Source of the DNA: Saccharibacillus sp. O23
GTDB lineage: Bacteria > Bacillota > Bacilli > Paenibacillales > Paenibacillaceae
Assembly (NCBI RefSeq): GCF_002205895.1
Contig: NZ_NJDE01000004.1
Location: 124,001-188,000 of the forward strand
DNA length: 64,000 bases
Reading direction: 5' to 3'
Below the pieces are notes generated by a model, which did not search any database, had not been told where the DNA came from, and saw only the letters and a list, made by a program, of their open reading frames with translations. This document shows, piece by piece, positions 7,286 to 16,106 of the stretch. The number at the start of each line of letters is the position of its first letter. Position 1 is the first letter of the stretch. The position numbers were made by a program, and so were the translations under genes.

Positions 7286-8524
7286 TCAAGCCGAACGCGT
7301 CTCTCCGGCGTTCGACGCCCGATTGTTTTTTCTTCTCAGCGGCGGCCATCCCAGATTCGTTCCCGCTCTCCACAACCACTCGAACGGACCGTAGAGGAAT
7401 CGGCGCAGCCAATAATGACTGACGATCATCTGCAAGACGAAAAATCCGATTCCGATCGGCACGACGGCCGCCATCGGCAGGCTGCCGATCACGCCGATCG
7501 AAGCGAAGAATCCTTCGCCCGAGTCTTTGAACAAGGTCACGAAGACGAGCGACTGCATCAGATAGTTGGTAAACGCCATGCGGCCGACCGACCGGAACGG
7601 CTCCAACAGCCGCGAAGATCGCGAGCCTTCGCGTCCGGCCAGTCCGACGATCAGCAGTACCGCGCCGATCGTGACCGCGAAGCAGGCGACCGGATGCAGC
7701 GTGGTCAGCCATACGTCGTCCGTGCCTCTGTCGTAAAGGTATTTGCCGAACCAGCCCGCCAGCAGCAGAATCGCTCCCGCCGAAGCGGAAAGTTTCGGAC
7801 GTCGAGGCAGACGGACGAATAATCCGCTGCGATACGCGTACATGCCGAACAGGAAGAAGCTCAGATGTTCGATCGCCAATACCAATTCGCCGAACGACGT
7901 GGCGAAATAAGGATTCGAGAACAGCGCGTCCTGATCGGGCAGCGAAGAAACGCCGCTGTACAGCAGCGTAGTCGGCGAGATCGTCTGCATCGCGTTCAGA
8001 AGCGCGGGAGGCATCGCCGTTTGCAGTTCGTACGAAGAGAACAGAAACAGCACGCACGCCGCGATCAGAAGAAGCGGCTTCGGCATCCACAGGAACAGCA
8101 TCAGCATAAATCCGTCCAGCGCGTACATGAACAAGATATCCCCGTCCCAGATCGCAAAGACGTGCAGCGCTCCGAACAAGAGCAGCAGCGCCATCCGGCG
8201 CAGCAGCATCGGATAAGGACGGCGTCCTTTGCGAACGGCGGCGTCGAAGATCAGCATCATGCTGATGCCGAACATGAACGAGAACAGCGGGCGCGAGCTG
8301 TTGCCGAACAAGACGTCGATCGTTTTCCAGAGGAAATTGCCGACTTGATCCCCTTCGTCCAGCGAAGCTCCGGTCAGATGCATCAGATTGCACAGGAAAA
8401 TGGCGAATAACGCCACGCCGCGAAGCTGGTCGAGCACGTTGATGCGCCCGGCGGGAGTGCCCGAGCCGGCTTTCAGATGCGGCGTTTTGCGCGAAACGTC
8501 TTCCGCGGTGTTATCTTGAGTCAT
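7286..8524 (-). CDS. DUF418 / YeiB-type membrane protein
   Basis: A 412-residue polytopic membrane protein. The N-terminus RINVLDQLRGVALFAIFLCN (about 27-46) and the loop NSSRPLFSFMFGISMML are the signatures of the DUF418/YeiB family, related to acyltransferase-3-like membrane proteins. About ten hydrophobic segments follow. The C-terminal DUF418 part contains GRMAFTNYLMQSL and a Trp/Arg-rich end. The family's biochemical role is not settled; some members are thought to transfer acyl groups to exported sugars. The ATG at 8524 follows AGAAAGG. A longer reading from 8668 passes a Gly-Arg-rich stretch and is unlikely. Confidence 0.8.
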   Translation of the reverse strand: MTQDNTAEDVSRKTPHLKAGSGTPAGRINVLDQLRGVALFAIFLCNLMHLTGASLDEGDQVGNFLWKTIDVLFGNSSRPLFSFMFGISMMLIFDAAVRKGRRPYPMLLRRMALLLLFGALHVFAIWDGDILFMYALDGFMLMLFLWMPKPLLLIAACVLFLFSSYELQTAMPPALLNAMQTISPTTLLYSGVSSLPDQDALFSNPYFATSFGELVLAIEHLSFFLFGMYAYRSGLFVRLPRRPKLSASAGAILLLAGWFGKYLYDRGTDDVWLTTLHPVACFAVTIGAVLLIVGLAGREGSRSSRLLEPFRSVGRMAFTNYLMQSLVFVTLFKDSGEGFFASIGVIGSLPMAAVVPIGIGFFVLQMIVSHYWLRRFLYGPFEWLWRAGTNLGWPPLRRKNNRASNAGETRSA

Positions 8525-8716
8525 GCGTCGATCAAACCTTTCTCTGCCGCCCAGGCTCCGATTCGGGCGTCGAATCGGCCTCCCGGGCAAGATATGTAGA
8601 ATTACGTTATCCATTGTAGAGAGGCCAAGCGAATCGCTCCTCCTTCTAAAGAAACAATCGCATGACAAGTTTGTTATCTGATAGACGCATGAAAACGCAA
8701 AAAGATCGCTTTTTTG

Positions 8717-9139
8717 TTACTTATCGACCAATGCGGACAGTTCGCCGCCGAATACTTGCTGCCCGTTCTGATTGAACGTCGTCAGCTTCACCGTCACTAT
8801 GCCGCTTCTGCGGCGCTCGTCGAGCCGGATCACTTCCGCTTCGACCCTCAGTTCGTCGTTCGGATAGACCGGCTTGATAAAACGGATATCGTTCATTCCG
8901 GTTCCCGCCACGACTTCTTCGCCGTAAGCGCCCGTCTCTACCCACAGCTTGAACGACAGCGCCATCGTCTGAATGCCGGACGCGATAATGCCGCCGAAGC
9001 GGCCCTCAGCCGCTTTCTCCGGGTCCAGATGCATATACTGCGGATCGTAAACGGCCGCGAACTCCGTGATGCTCTCCGGCGTCACGGTCACGGACTTCGT
9101 CTTGAATACTCGGCCGAGCGTAAATTCGCTAAATTTCAT
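8717..9139 (-). CDS. MaoC-like hot-dog dehydratase
   Basis: A 140-residue single hot-dog domain of the MaoC/R-specific enoyl-CoA hydratase family, which adds water to trans-2-enoyl thioesters. The active-site motif YDPQYMHLDPEKA (31-43) supplies the Asp/His pair, and the GGIIASGIQTMAL loop follows. AAGGAGG lies at ideal spacing. It is a single-gene unit with no fatty-acid or PHA genes next to it, so the physiological acyl-CoA is unknown. Confidence 0.85.
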   Translation of the reverse strand: MKFSEFTLGRVFKTKSVTVTPESITEFAAVYDPQYMHLDPEKAAEGRFGGIIASGIQTMALSFKLWVETGAYGEEVVAGTGMNDIRFIKPVYPNDELRVEAEVIRLDERRRSGIVTVKLTTFNQNGQQVFGGELSALVDK

Positions 9140-9220
9140 GGATTCGCCTCCTTCGACGTTTCGAGATCGGACCGGACGGCAGAACGAAGGAACGCCGGCT
9201 TGAAAGCGAACTCGCGCGCG

Positions 9221-9260
9221 AAAAAGCGGCTCTCCCGCTTCTCCGGGATGCCGCTTTTTT
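9221..9260 (-). terminator. Terminator of the aldehyde dehydrogenase gene
   Basis: AAAAAGCGGC pairs with GCCGCTTTTTT around a GC-rich loop that itself contains CCCG/CGGG. The T-run is on the reverse strand. Confidence 0.8.
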
Positions 9261-9361
9261 CTGCTTCCGATCGGTCTGTCCGGTTCACCCTTCTATCATA
9301 AGCGTTCGGCGGCGCGCCGAACAAGCCTTACCGACGCGCCGCCGGACGACGGATTCGCGGA

Positions 9362-10786
9362 CTACAGCCCTAACGAAATATATTTGACTTCCAGATATTC
9401 TTCGATGCCGTAACGGCCGCCTTCCCGTCCGAGTCCGCTTTCCTTGAACCCGCCGAACGGAGCCTGCGCGGTCGACGGGAGCGGATCGTTCAGGCCGACA
9501 ATGCCGAATTCCAGCCGTTCCGCGATCTTCACCGCTTCGCCGATCCGCTCGGTGAACACGTAGGCGGCCAGTCCGTACGGGCTGCGGTTCGCGCGCCGGA
9601 TCGCTTCGTCGATCGTGCGGAACGTCGCGATCGGCGCGAGCGGGCCAAACGTCTCTTCGTTCATGCAGAGCATATCGTCGGTCGCGCCCGCGATCAGCGT
9701 CGGACGGACGAAATGCCCGCTGCCCGCCTGCTCGCCTTGTCCGCCTCCGACCAGCACGCGAGCGCCTTTGGCCCGGGCGTCTTCGATCTGCGCCAGCACT
9801 TTGTCGACGGCCGCGGCATTGATCAGCGGACCGATATCGACGCCTTCGTCGAGGCCGCTGCCGACTCGCAGCGCCGCCGTTTTGGCCGCGACCAATTCTT
9901 CGAACCGGGCCGCGACGCTCTCATGAACGTAGACCCGGTTCGTGCAGACGCAGGTCTGCCCGCCGTTGCGGAACTTGGACGCGATCATGCCGTCCGCGGC
10001 GCGTTCCAGATCGGCATGTTCCGTCACGATGAACGGCGCATGCCCGCCCAATTCCAACGACAGCTTTTTCATCGTGTCCGCCGCGCCTTTCATCAATTCT
10101 TTGCCGACCCGGGTCGATCCGGTAAAAGACAGCTTCCGCACTCTCGGATCTTGCTGCCAGACGCCGCCGATCTCGCCCGGGTTCCCCGTCACCATATTGA
10201 CGACGCCGGCCGGAATTCCGGCTTCCTGCGCCAATTCGGCCAGCCGCAGCGCCGTGAACGGCGTTTCTTCGGACGGCTTGATCACCACCGTGCAGCCCGC
10301 GGCCAGCGCGGGCGCGGCTTTGCGCGTAATCATCGAAGCCGGGAAATTCCACGGCGTGATCATCGCGGCCACGCCGACCGGCTGCTTGATCACGAACAAG
10401 CGCTTATTCGACGACGAAGCGGGAATCGTCTCGCCGTACACCCGTTTGCCTTCTTCGGCATACCATTGAATGAAGCTGTTGGCGTAATCGATCTCGCCCG
10501 CCGCTTCGCGCAGCGGCTTGCCCTGCTCCAGCGTCATGATCCGCGCCAGTTCTTCGCGATGCTCGGCGATCAGCGCATGCCATCGGAGCAGCAGCTCGGC
10601 GCGCTGCGGCGCGGCCAGCGCCGCCCATTCGGGAAACGCGGCATCAGCCGCTTCCGCCGCCGCCCGCGCGTCTTCTTCCGTCGCGCGCGCCGCGTAACCG
10701 ACGATTTCTCCGTTCGCCGGATTCCGTACTTCGATCTTCTCGGCGGTCTCGATCCATCTGCCGCCGATCAACAGTTTGCCTTGCAT
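9362..10786 (-). CDS. Aldehyde dehydrogenase, succinate-semialdehyde type
   Basis: A 474-residue NAD(P)-dependent aldehyde dehydrogenase closest in motif to GabD, which oxidises succinate semialdehyde to succinate. TPWNFP (144-149) lies in the cofactor site. Glu245 in LELGG is the general base and Cys279 in GGQTCVCTNR the nucleophile. The second Cys281 matches the redox pair of E. coli GabD. The start at 10786 follows GGAAGGTGG; the longer reading to 10900 adds an Arg-rich tail without a ribosome binding site. No gabT lies nearby, so another short-chain semialdehyde remains possible. Confidence 0.85.
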   Translation of the reverse strand: MQGKLLIGGRWIETAEKIEVRNPANGEIVGYAARATEEDARAAAEAADAAFPEWAALAAPQRAELLLRWHALIAEHREELARIMTLEQGKPLREAAGEIDYANSFIQWYAEEGKRVYGETIPASSSNKRLFVIKQPVGVAAMITPWNFPASMITRKAAPALAAGCTVVIKPSEETPFTALRLAELAQEAGIPAGVVNMVTGNPGEIGGVWQQDPRVRKLSFTGSTRVGKELMKGAADTMKKLSLELGGHAPFIVTEHADLERAADGMIASKFRNGGQTCVCTNRVYVHESVAARFEELVAAKTAALRVGSGLDEGVDIGPLINAAAVDKVLAQIEDARAKGARVLVGGGQGEQAGSGHFVRPTLIAGATDDMLCMNEETFGPLAPIATFRTIDEAIRRANRSPYGLAAYVFTERIGEAVKIAERLEFGIVGLNDPLPSTAQAPFGGFKESGLGREGGRYGIEEYLEVKYISLGL

Positions 10787-10919
10787 GCGTATGCGCCACC
10801 TTCCTGAGTCTGTCGGCCGCGAAGCCGCCCGTTCTGTCGAGATCCGGTCTCGAACGCGGCGAAGGGCGCTTCGCCGAACCGCTTCCTTGTTATTATACAC
10901 CGTGCGACCGTGCGCCCAA

Positions 10920-12110
10920 TCAATCGCCGGAATCGGAAGCGCGGCTTCCGGCGGCGCGGGGCGCTGCCTCGGACCGGCCGGATGCAGGCCCGCCGGACAC
11001 TTCGAATTCCAGCGCGGACGCTTCCGGCGTCCGAACGGCGGACCAGACGGAATCCGCGTCCAGCAGCTCTTCCAGATGCAGGACGCCGCGCAGGTCGGGG
11101 CGCGAGGCCAGCATTTCGGCCGCGTAAGCCGCGACGCGGGCAGTGATATCCGATTGGCGGACGCCGCGAATCGTGCAGCAGGCTTTGGCCGGGCGGCCGT
11201 TTCGCAGGCCGTAGGCGTCTGCGCGAACGGCGAAGCGTTCGCTGCCGGCGTGCAGCGCGCCGGCCAGAGCGACGGAAGCCGAGCGCAGCGGCTTCCAGCG
11301 CAGCAGCCCGAAGACGCCGAGGCGGCGCAGCGCCGAAGCGGTTCGGGAGACGCCGCTCACGTCGAAGCCCATACGCGTGGAGATATCAACGATGCCCAAT
11401 GTGCGGGGCAGCGTACATTGGTCGGAGAACGGGAAGCGATAGACGCGCTTGCGGCCGAGTTCGCCGCCGAAATCGGCGGTTCGCCCGTCGGTCATCGAGC
11501 GGACGCCGCGCGGCGATCGACTGCCCGGCGCGTCAAAACGAGCGCCCGGCGCGTCAAAACGAGCGCCCATCCCGTCGATCGTCCATTCGATCGCGGCGCG
11601 GCCGTGACTTTCGCCGAGTCCGAGCAGCAGCGAGATTTCGATTCGCTCCGTTCGCTCCAGCGCCGCGGACGCTTTGGCGGCCAACAGGTTGGTCAGCCCA
11701 GGCGCCAGACCGACGCTAAGCAAAGCGGCGGCGCGAGGATTCGGCACTTTCAATGCTTCGGCCTGATGCAGCAGATCGGCTTCGGCCGTGATATCGAGAT
11801 ATTGCGTGCCTTCTTCCAAACACCGGCGGATCAGCTCCGTGTTCGGCTGATCGAGGCACATGACGATCATGGCCGCGGCGGACAAATCGCAGTTTTCGGC
11901 GCTCGGACCGACCTCCCAATGCAGAGGCTTCACGGCGCCGCCCGTTTCTTCGGCAAAGCGCCGGGCCGCGTCCAGATTGCGTCCCGCCGCGTAGACCCGG
12001 CCGGGGAAACGTTCTGCCAGCAGCCGGCTTATCGTCCGGCCGACGCTTCCGTATCCGCCGATCACGACGATGTCCGTTTTGACGGAAGCGTTCGATTGCT
12101 CATGGTTCAT
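10920..12110 (-). CDS. Saccharopine-dehydrogenase-like oxidoreductase
   Basis: A 396-residue protein with an N-terminal Rossmann fold (IVVIGGYGSVGRTISRLLAE, about 14-33) typical of the saccharopine dehydrogenase NADP-binding family. GLAPGLTNLLA at about 135-145 is the family's second motif. The substrate is not predictable. The ATG overlaps the stop of the upstream methyltransferase (ATGA), and GGAGGTGA precedes it, so the two are translationally coupled. A 21-bp direct repeat duplicates seven residues (GARFDAP) near residue 190. The C-terminal about 25 residues are Gly/Ala/Ser-rich and probably disordered. Confidence 0.75.
   Translation of the reverse strand: MNHEQSNASVKTDIVVIGGYGSVGRTISRLLAERFPGRVYAAGRNLDAARRFAEETGGAVKPLHWEVGPSAENCDLSAAAMIVMCLDQPNTELIRRCLEEGTQYLDITAEADLLHQAEALKVPNPRAAALLSVGLAPGLTNLLAAKASAALERTERIEISLLLGLGESHGRAAIEWTIDGMGARFDAPGARFDAPGSRSPRGVRSMTDGRTADFGGELGRKRVYRFPFSDQCTLPRTLGIVDISTRMGFDVSGVSRTASALRRLGVFGLLRWKPLRSASVALAGALHAGSERFAVRADAYGLRNGRPAKACCTIRGVRQSDITARVAAYAAEMLASRPDLRGVLHLEELLDADSVWSAVRTPEASALEFEVSGGPASGRSEAAPRAAGSRASDSGD
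11524..11565. repeat. 21-bp in-frame tandem repeat
   Basis: Two adjacent copies of the unit starting CCCGGCGCGTC duplicate the heptapeptide GARFDAP inside the saccharopine-dehydrogenase-like protein. This is the pattern of slipped-strand duplication. Confidence 0.85.
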
Positions 12111-13168
12111 TTCCCGTCACCTCCGTTTCGAAACGTCAACCATCCGTCGATCAGAAAAGCGCCGAAATAACGCTGCGGACGAACGAATCCGCATTCTTCG
12201 AGCAGGGATTCGACTTCCGCGGCCGGAATCGGGTCGGACTGCGGACCGAGCGAAGCCGCAAAGCGCCGCCAATCTTCTTCCGGGACGCCGCCGGCGCGCA
12301 TATGCAGACGCCAAGCTTCCATCATCGTCGAATAGGCCGGCGAAGCGAGATCCGCGTTCAACGAAGCGATCAGCAGCGGCGCGCCCGGCTTCAGCCGCTC
12401 GGCGATCGCTCGCAGCATCTTCTTCTTGGCGTCCGTGCCTCTTACGAAATGCAGCACCAGCATGCAGGCCGCGCCGTCGTACGCGGTCGTGCCGAAGGAT
12501 TCGCGCGTCTCCGTCTCGGCCGATGCGGGCGATAAAAAAGGCGCGCTACCGGTCTCGCGCTCTGCGGAATCGGAACTCGCCGGCTGCGCGGCTGCGCCCG
12601 TCCCGCTCTTCGCGCAAGCGAGCCGGACCGATCCGTGCGCCGCTGCATGGCCTTCGGCGGAACTTGATGAGGTGGGCAGCGGCTGCCGATCCGGGGGATC
12701 GAGTTCGCTTTGAACGAGCACAGTCCGGCTCTCGATGCCGGTACCGCGGATTCGCAGACGGGCCTGCTCCAGCATGACCGCCGACGGATCGATGCCGACA
12801 AAGCGCCAATCCGGTTCCGCCCGGCCGAACGTCTCCAACTCCTGTCCGCCTCCCGCTCCGACGATCAAGATGCGGGGGTTCCGATCTTCGGCTTCCTCGT
12901 CCGTATCTTCTTCTACTGCTTCGGCGCGCGCGTTCAGGGCGGCGCTCAGCAGACGCGCTCCCATCTCGTACAAATTCGCGTACCCCGGGATTTTGGCCGG
13001 AATCGAGGACGAATACGCAGCCGCCTGCGAACTTTCCCAGCGCGAATCCGGATTCGATCCGGCGTCGGACCCGACAATCGCGCCGGCCGATCCTCGCGCA
13101 GCCGAGCGGAGGATTCCCTGCCCTTCGAACTTATCGGATTCAGCTTTATATTTGGATTGATTTTGCAT
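12107..13168 (-). CDS. Class I SAM-dependent methyltransferase
   Basis: A 353-residue methyltransferase. Motif I is ILIVGAGGGQELETFG (about 99-114), followed by GIDPSAVMLEQAR as motif II. An approximately 70-residue Ala/Ser/Gly-rich segment (about 160-230) interrupts the core before the VLHFVRGTDAKK motif, and looks like a species-specific insertion. The N-terminal about 60 residues are also low in complexity. AAAGGAG precedes the ATG at 13168. Coupling to the saccharopine-dehydrogenase-like gene suggests joint action on one metabolite, but the acceptor is unknown. Confidence 0.8.
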   Translation of the reverse strand: MQNQSKYKAESDKFEGQGILRSAARGSAGAIVGSDAGSNPDSRWESSQAAAYSSSIPAKIPGYANLYEMGARLLSAALNARAEAVEEDTDEEAEDRNPRILIVGAGGGQELETFGRAEPDWRFVGIDPSAVMLEQARLRIRGTGIESRTVLVQSELDPPDRQPLPTSSSSAEGHAAAHGSVRLACAKSGTGAAAQPASSDSAERETGSAPFLSPASAETETRESFGTTAYDGAACMLVLHFVRGTDAKKKMLRAIAERLKPGAPLLIASLNADLASPAYSTMMEAWRLHMRAGGVPEEDWRRFAASLGPQSDPIPAAEVESLLEECGFVRPQRYFGAFLIDGWLTFRNGGDGK

Positions 13169-13305
13169 GATCGACCGCTCCTTTCCGGTTCGAGCAGCGA
13201 TGCCGATCCGGCGACACGGACGCCGATCGCGGCGATATCGCCCGTTCGCGAGCGAAACGCCGCGCCGTTTCCGCCCGACGTTGAAAATGCAGGGTCGGAT
13301 AACGG

Positions 13306-13343
13306 ATAATGAAGTCGGCAGGCTCGAACTCGCTTTTCATTAT
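13306..13343. promoter_or_regulatory. Inverted repeat upstream of the LuxR regulator
   Basis: ATAATGAA and TTCATTAT (8 bp each) are separated by 22 bases, about 60 bases before the LuxR start codon. It may be an operator, but it is short and A+T-rich. Confidence 0.25.
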
Positions 13344-13401
13344 TCCGAAGAAACGGCGGAGCGCCTATCCCAGAAATCAGGGAATTGCAAGGAGGAAGGT
13401 C

Positions 13402-14493
13402 ATGGATCATACGATAAGCCGCCTATCGGGCAAGCTGCATCGGGTCGCGGAAAGGCATCCGTCCCCGCGCGCTTACCGCAGCGCCTGCCTGTCGCTGCTC
13501 GCGGACGCCGTACCGTTCGACGGCGCTTGTTTTACCGGCGTGGACGGCGATACCGGGCTGAGCACCGGCTCGGTAACCGACTCGGTCGTCGAAGCGATTC
13601 ATCCCCGCCTGTTCGATTACGAATACCGCGGCGAAGATTATAACCGCTACGACGAGCTTGCGGCCGCGAAGCTTCCGGCCGCCGGCCTCGTACTGGCCTC
13701 GGGCGGCCGGCCCGAGCGGAGCGCCCGCTACCGCGATATTCTGTCGCCGGCCGGTTTCGGCGACGAACTGCGCGCCGCGCTGACGGCGCGCGGCCGGCGC
13801 TGCGGCCATCTGTCGCTGCTGCGCCGGCCCGATCGTCCTCCGTTCTCGGAGGACGAAGTGCGCCTCGTCGCGGCGCTGCTGCCGCAGATGGCCGCTTATC
13901 TGCGGCAGGCGTCGTTCCCCGGCGGCGACGAGCCGGAGAACGACGCCGGGCAGCCGCTTCCGCTGCCGCGCGAATCCGGCGTATTCGTGCTGTCGGACCG
14001 CCTGCGGCTGCTGGCCGCGAGTCCCTCGGCCGAAGGCTGGCTCGCCGTGCTGCGCGGCGCCGAGCAGATCGAACCGGACGTGATGCCGCGTCCGGTCCGC
14101 GCGGTCTGCACCCGCGCTTTGTCGCCGTCTCCGCAGGACGGCTCCTGCGCCGATCCGGCCGCACGGGTCTGCGTCCCCGTGCCCGGCGGGCGCTACGTCG
14201 GCATCCGCGCCAGCCGGATGGAGACCCCGTCCGGCGAAGTCCAGCTCGCCGTCACCGTCGAGCGCGCCAGACCGGCCGATATTTTGCCGGTGCTCGCCGA
14301 GACATTCGGTTTGACCGAGCGCGAGCGCGAAGTGGTCGACCGGATCGTTCAAGGCCTCTCCGGCAAAGAAGCGGCGCTGGCGCTGCATATGTCCGAATAT
14401 ACGCTTCAGGATCATCTGAAATCCGTGTTCCGCAAGACCGGGACCAAAAGCCGCCGCGAATTGGTCTGGCAGCTGTATTCGCGATTCAACTAG
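13402..14493 (+). CDS. LuxR-family transcriptional regulator
   Basis: A 363-residue regulator whose last about 65 residues form a LuxR/GerE helix-turn-helix: LTEREREVVDRIVQGLSGKE, then LHMSEYTLQDHLKSVFRKTG. The N-terminal about 280 residues show a GAF-like sensor layout (PFDGACFTGVD, then the RRPDRPPFSEDEVRLVAALLP motif common before LuxR heads) but no clear ligand site. AAGGAGGAAGG fixes the ATG at 13402. The gene is very G+C-rich. It converges on acuC across a large inverted-repeat element. The target genes are unknown. Confidence 0.85.
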   Translation: MDHTISRLSGKLHRVAERHPSPRAYRSACLSLLADAVPFDGACFTGVDGDTGLSTGSVTDSVVEAIHPRLFDYEYRGEDYNRYDELAAAKLPAAGLVLASGGRPERSARYRDILSPAGFGDELRAALTARGRRCGHLSLLRRPDRPPFSEDEVRLVAALLPQMAAYLRQASFPGGDEPENDAGQPLPLPRESGVFVLSDRLRLLAASPSAEGWLAVLRGAEQIEPDVMPRPVRAVCTRALSPSPQDGSCADPAARVCVPVPGGRYVGIRASRMETPSGEVQLAVTVERARPADILPVLAETFGLTEREREVVDRIVQGLSGKEAALALHMSEYTLQDHLKSVFRKTGTKSRRELVWQLYSRFN

Positions 14494-14580
14494 CTTCGGA
14501 ATCGGCGGCGATTCATGCATTTTTCGATCAATGCTGCCTCGACCTTCCCGAATCAGCCAACTTCTTATCCTATCCAACTC

Positions 14581-14865
14581 AAAAAGCCGTTTGTTTCACG
14601 TCAGTGAAACAAACGGCTTCAACGTTTCAAGAAAGTGCAATCGTAGCTAGAAGCGAGACGGTGGAGAGAAGAATTCAGTGGAAGAGCGATAGCGTTCGCC
14701 TTTGAAATCGAGAAAATTCCGCTGAACATTCAATTCCTTTCTCGATTTCAACAAGCGACTGAAACGAATTCTTCTTGGAGCCGGCTCGCTTCACGCGCCT
14801 ACGTGACTTTCGAGGGCAGCCTGAGCCGTTCGTTTCAAGTCAGTGAAACAAACGGCTTTTCTTTT
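14581..14865. repeat. Nested inverted-repeat element with two outward-facing terminators
   Basis: This fills the 373-base gap between the convergent LuxR and acuC genes. Hairpin 1 (14584-14619) has a perfect 16-bp stem and GTCA loop, with AAAAA on its left, so it terminates minus-strand transcripts. Hairpin 2 (14824-14857) is a near copy with TTTTCTTTT on its right, so it terminates plus-strand transcripts. Between them five pairs of arms nest in register: 14631-14636/14806-14811, 14642-14646/14799-14803, 14650-14657/14785-14792, 14667-14676/14766-14775 and 14702-14715/14738-14751. No ORF is present. Confidence 0.8.
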
Positions 14866-14866
14866 C

Positions 14867-16048
14867 TCACCGCAAATACATCGCCGCCAGCTCCGCCGCC
14901 TTCCGATTCTTCGCTTCGATCTCCGCGCGCCGCGGCATCGGGCTCCACTGGGAAGTATCGTCGAGCCAAGTCTCCGGCAGTTCTTCGGGGCTTCTCGGTC
15001 CCCAACGCCGCAGCCATTCTTCCGGCAGGCACAGATGCGGATCGGCGTCGATCCGCTCGAGCAGCGGATGTTCGCTCATCTCCATCCACAGCAGCGCCCA
15101 AGCTCTCGGCACGACCCGCCAGATATCGTAGCCTCCGCCTCCGAGCGCCACCCAACGGCCGTCGCAATAATCGTGCGCCGCCTTATGCAGCATGCGCGGC
15201 ATCTCGCGGTAGATCTTCATCGAACAGTGGACGTGTGCCATCGGATCGAGCGCGTGGGCATCGCAGCCGTGTTGGCTGACGATGATGTCCGGCTTCGCTT
15301 TGTTCAGCACGTCGCCCAGCACGTTGCCGAAACACTCCAACCAAGAATCGTCTTCGGTATAAGGTTCCATCGGCAGGTTGACCGTGCAGCCGAACCCTTC
15401 GCCTTCGCCCCGCTGCTCGACCAGCCCCGTACCGGGAAACAAATATTTGCCGGTCTCGTGGATCGAATACGTATAGACGCCGGGGTCGCTGTAGAACGAC
15501 ATTTCCACCCCGTCGCCGTGATGCACGTCCGTGTCGACGTACAGCACCCTCGCGCCGTATTTTTGCCGAATGTAAGAGATCGCGATCGAAGCGTCGTTGT
15601 AGACGCAGAAACCCGAACCGCGCTGCGGCATCGCGTGATGCAGCCCGCCCGCCAGATTGACGGCATGCCGGGTCTGGCCTTCCATAACCAGTTTCGCCGC
15701 TTCCACGGAAGCCGCCGCGACGATCTCCGCGCTTCGGTGCATGCCCGGAAAATACGGCGTGTCTTCGGTATCCAGTCCGTATTTATGCGCGTCGCCGATC
15801 GCTCCGTCGCTCGGACGGGGTTCGCTCAGCGCTTTGACCCGCTCGACGTATTCCGGCACATGCACCGCATGCAGCAGTTCTTCGTCCAGACTGTCCTTCA
15901 CCGGCAGCACTTCCGCTTCCGTCGGGAAAGCTCCCGCCGTCCGCAGCAGATCCCGCGTCAACGTGATTCGGCGCTGATCGAACGGGTGATCCTGATGAAA
16001 TACGTAATTCAGAAAGTTCGGATGAAACATATAAACGGCATCCCGCAT
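14867..16048 (-). CDS. acuC: AcuC, class I-type protein deacetylase
   Basis: A 393-residue Zn-dependent histone-deacetylase-fold enzyme. In Bacillus AcuC deacetylates acetyl-CoA synthetase and so reactivates it. The charge-relay His137-His138 (GGLHHA), the zinc ligands Asp174 and His176 (DTDVHHGDG) and the HGCDAH motif are all present. Length matches B. subtilis AcuC (about 387). AAGGAGGG before 16048 sets the start. It follows acuA by 58 bases, so the two are an operon; the acuB gene usually between them is missing. It ends at the shared inverted-repeat element. Confidence 0.92.
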   Translation of the reverse strand: MRDAVYMFHPNFLNYVFHQDHPFDQRRITLTRDLLRTAGAFPTEAEVLPVKDSLDEELLHAVHVPEYVERVKALSEPRPSDGAIGDAHKYGLDTEDTPYFPGMHRSAEIVAAASVEAAKLVMEGQTRHAVNLAGGLHHAMPQRGSGFCVYNDASIAISYIRQKYGARVLYVDTDVHHGDGVEMSFYSDPGVYTYSIHETGKYLFPGTGLVEQRGEGEGFGCTVNLPMEPYTEDDSWLECFGNVLGDVLNKAKPDIIVSQHGCDAHALDPMAHVHCSMKIYREMPRMLHKAAHDYCDGRWVALGGGGYDIWRVVPRAWALLWMEMSEHPLLERIDADPHLCLPEEWLRRWGPRSPEELPETWLDDTSQWSPMPRRAEIEAKNRKAAELAAMYLR

Positions 16049-16106
16049 GCTGCGGCTCCCTCCTTCCGGCTGTCGGTTTCTGTACGCATCCGTCAAACTA
16101 ACCTAC

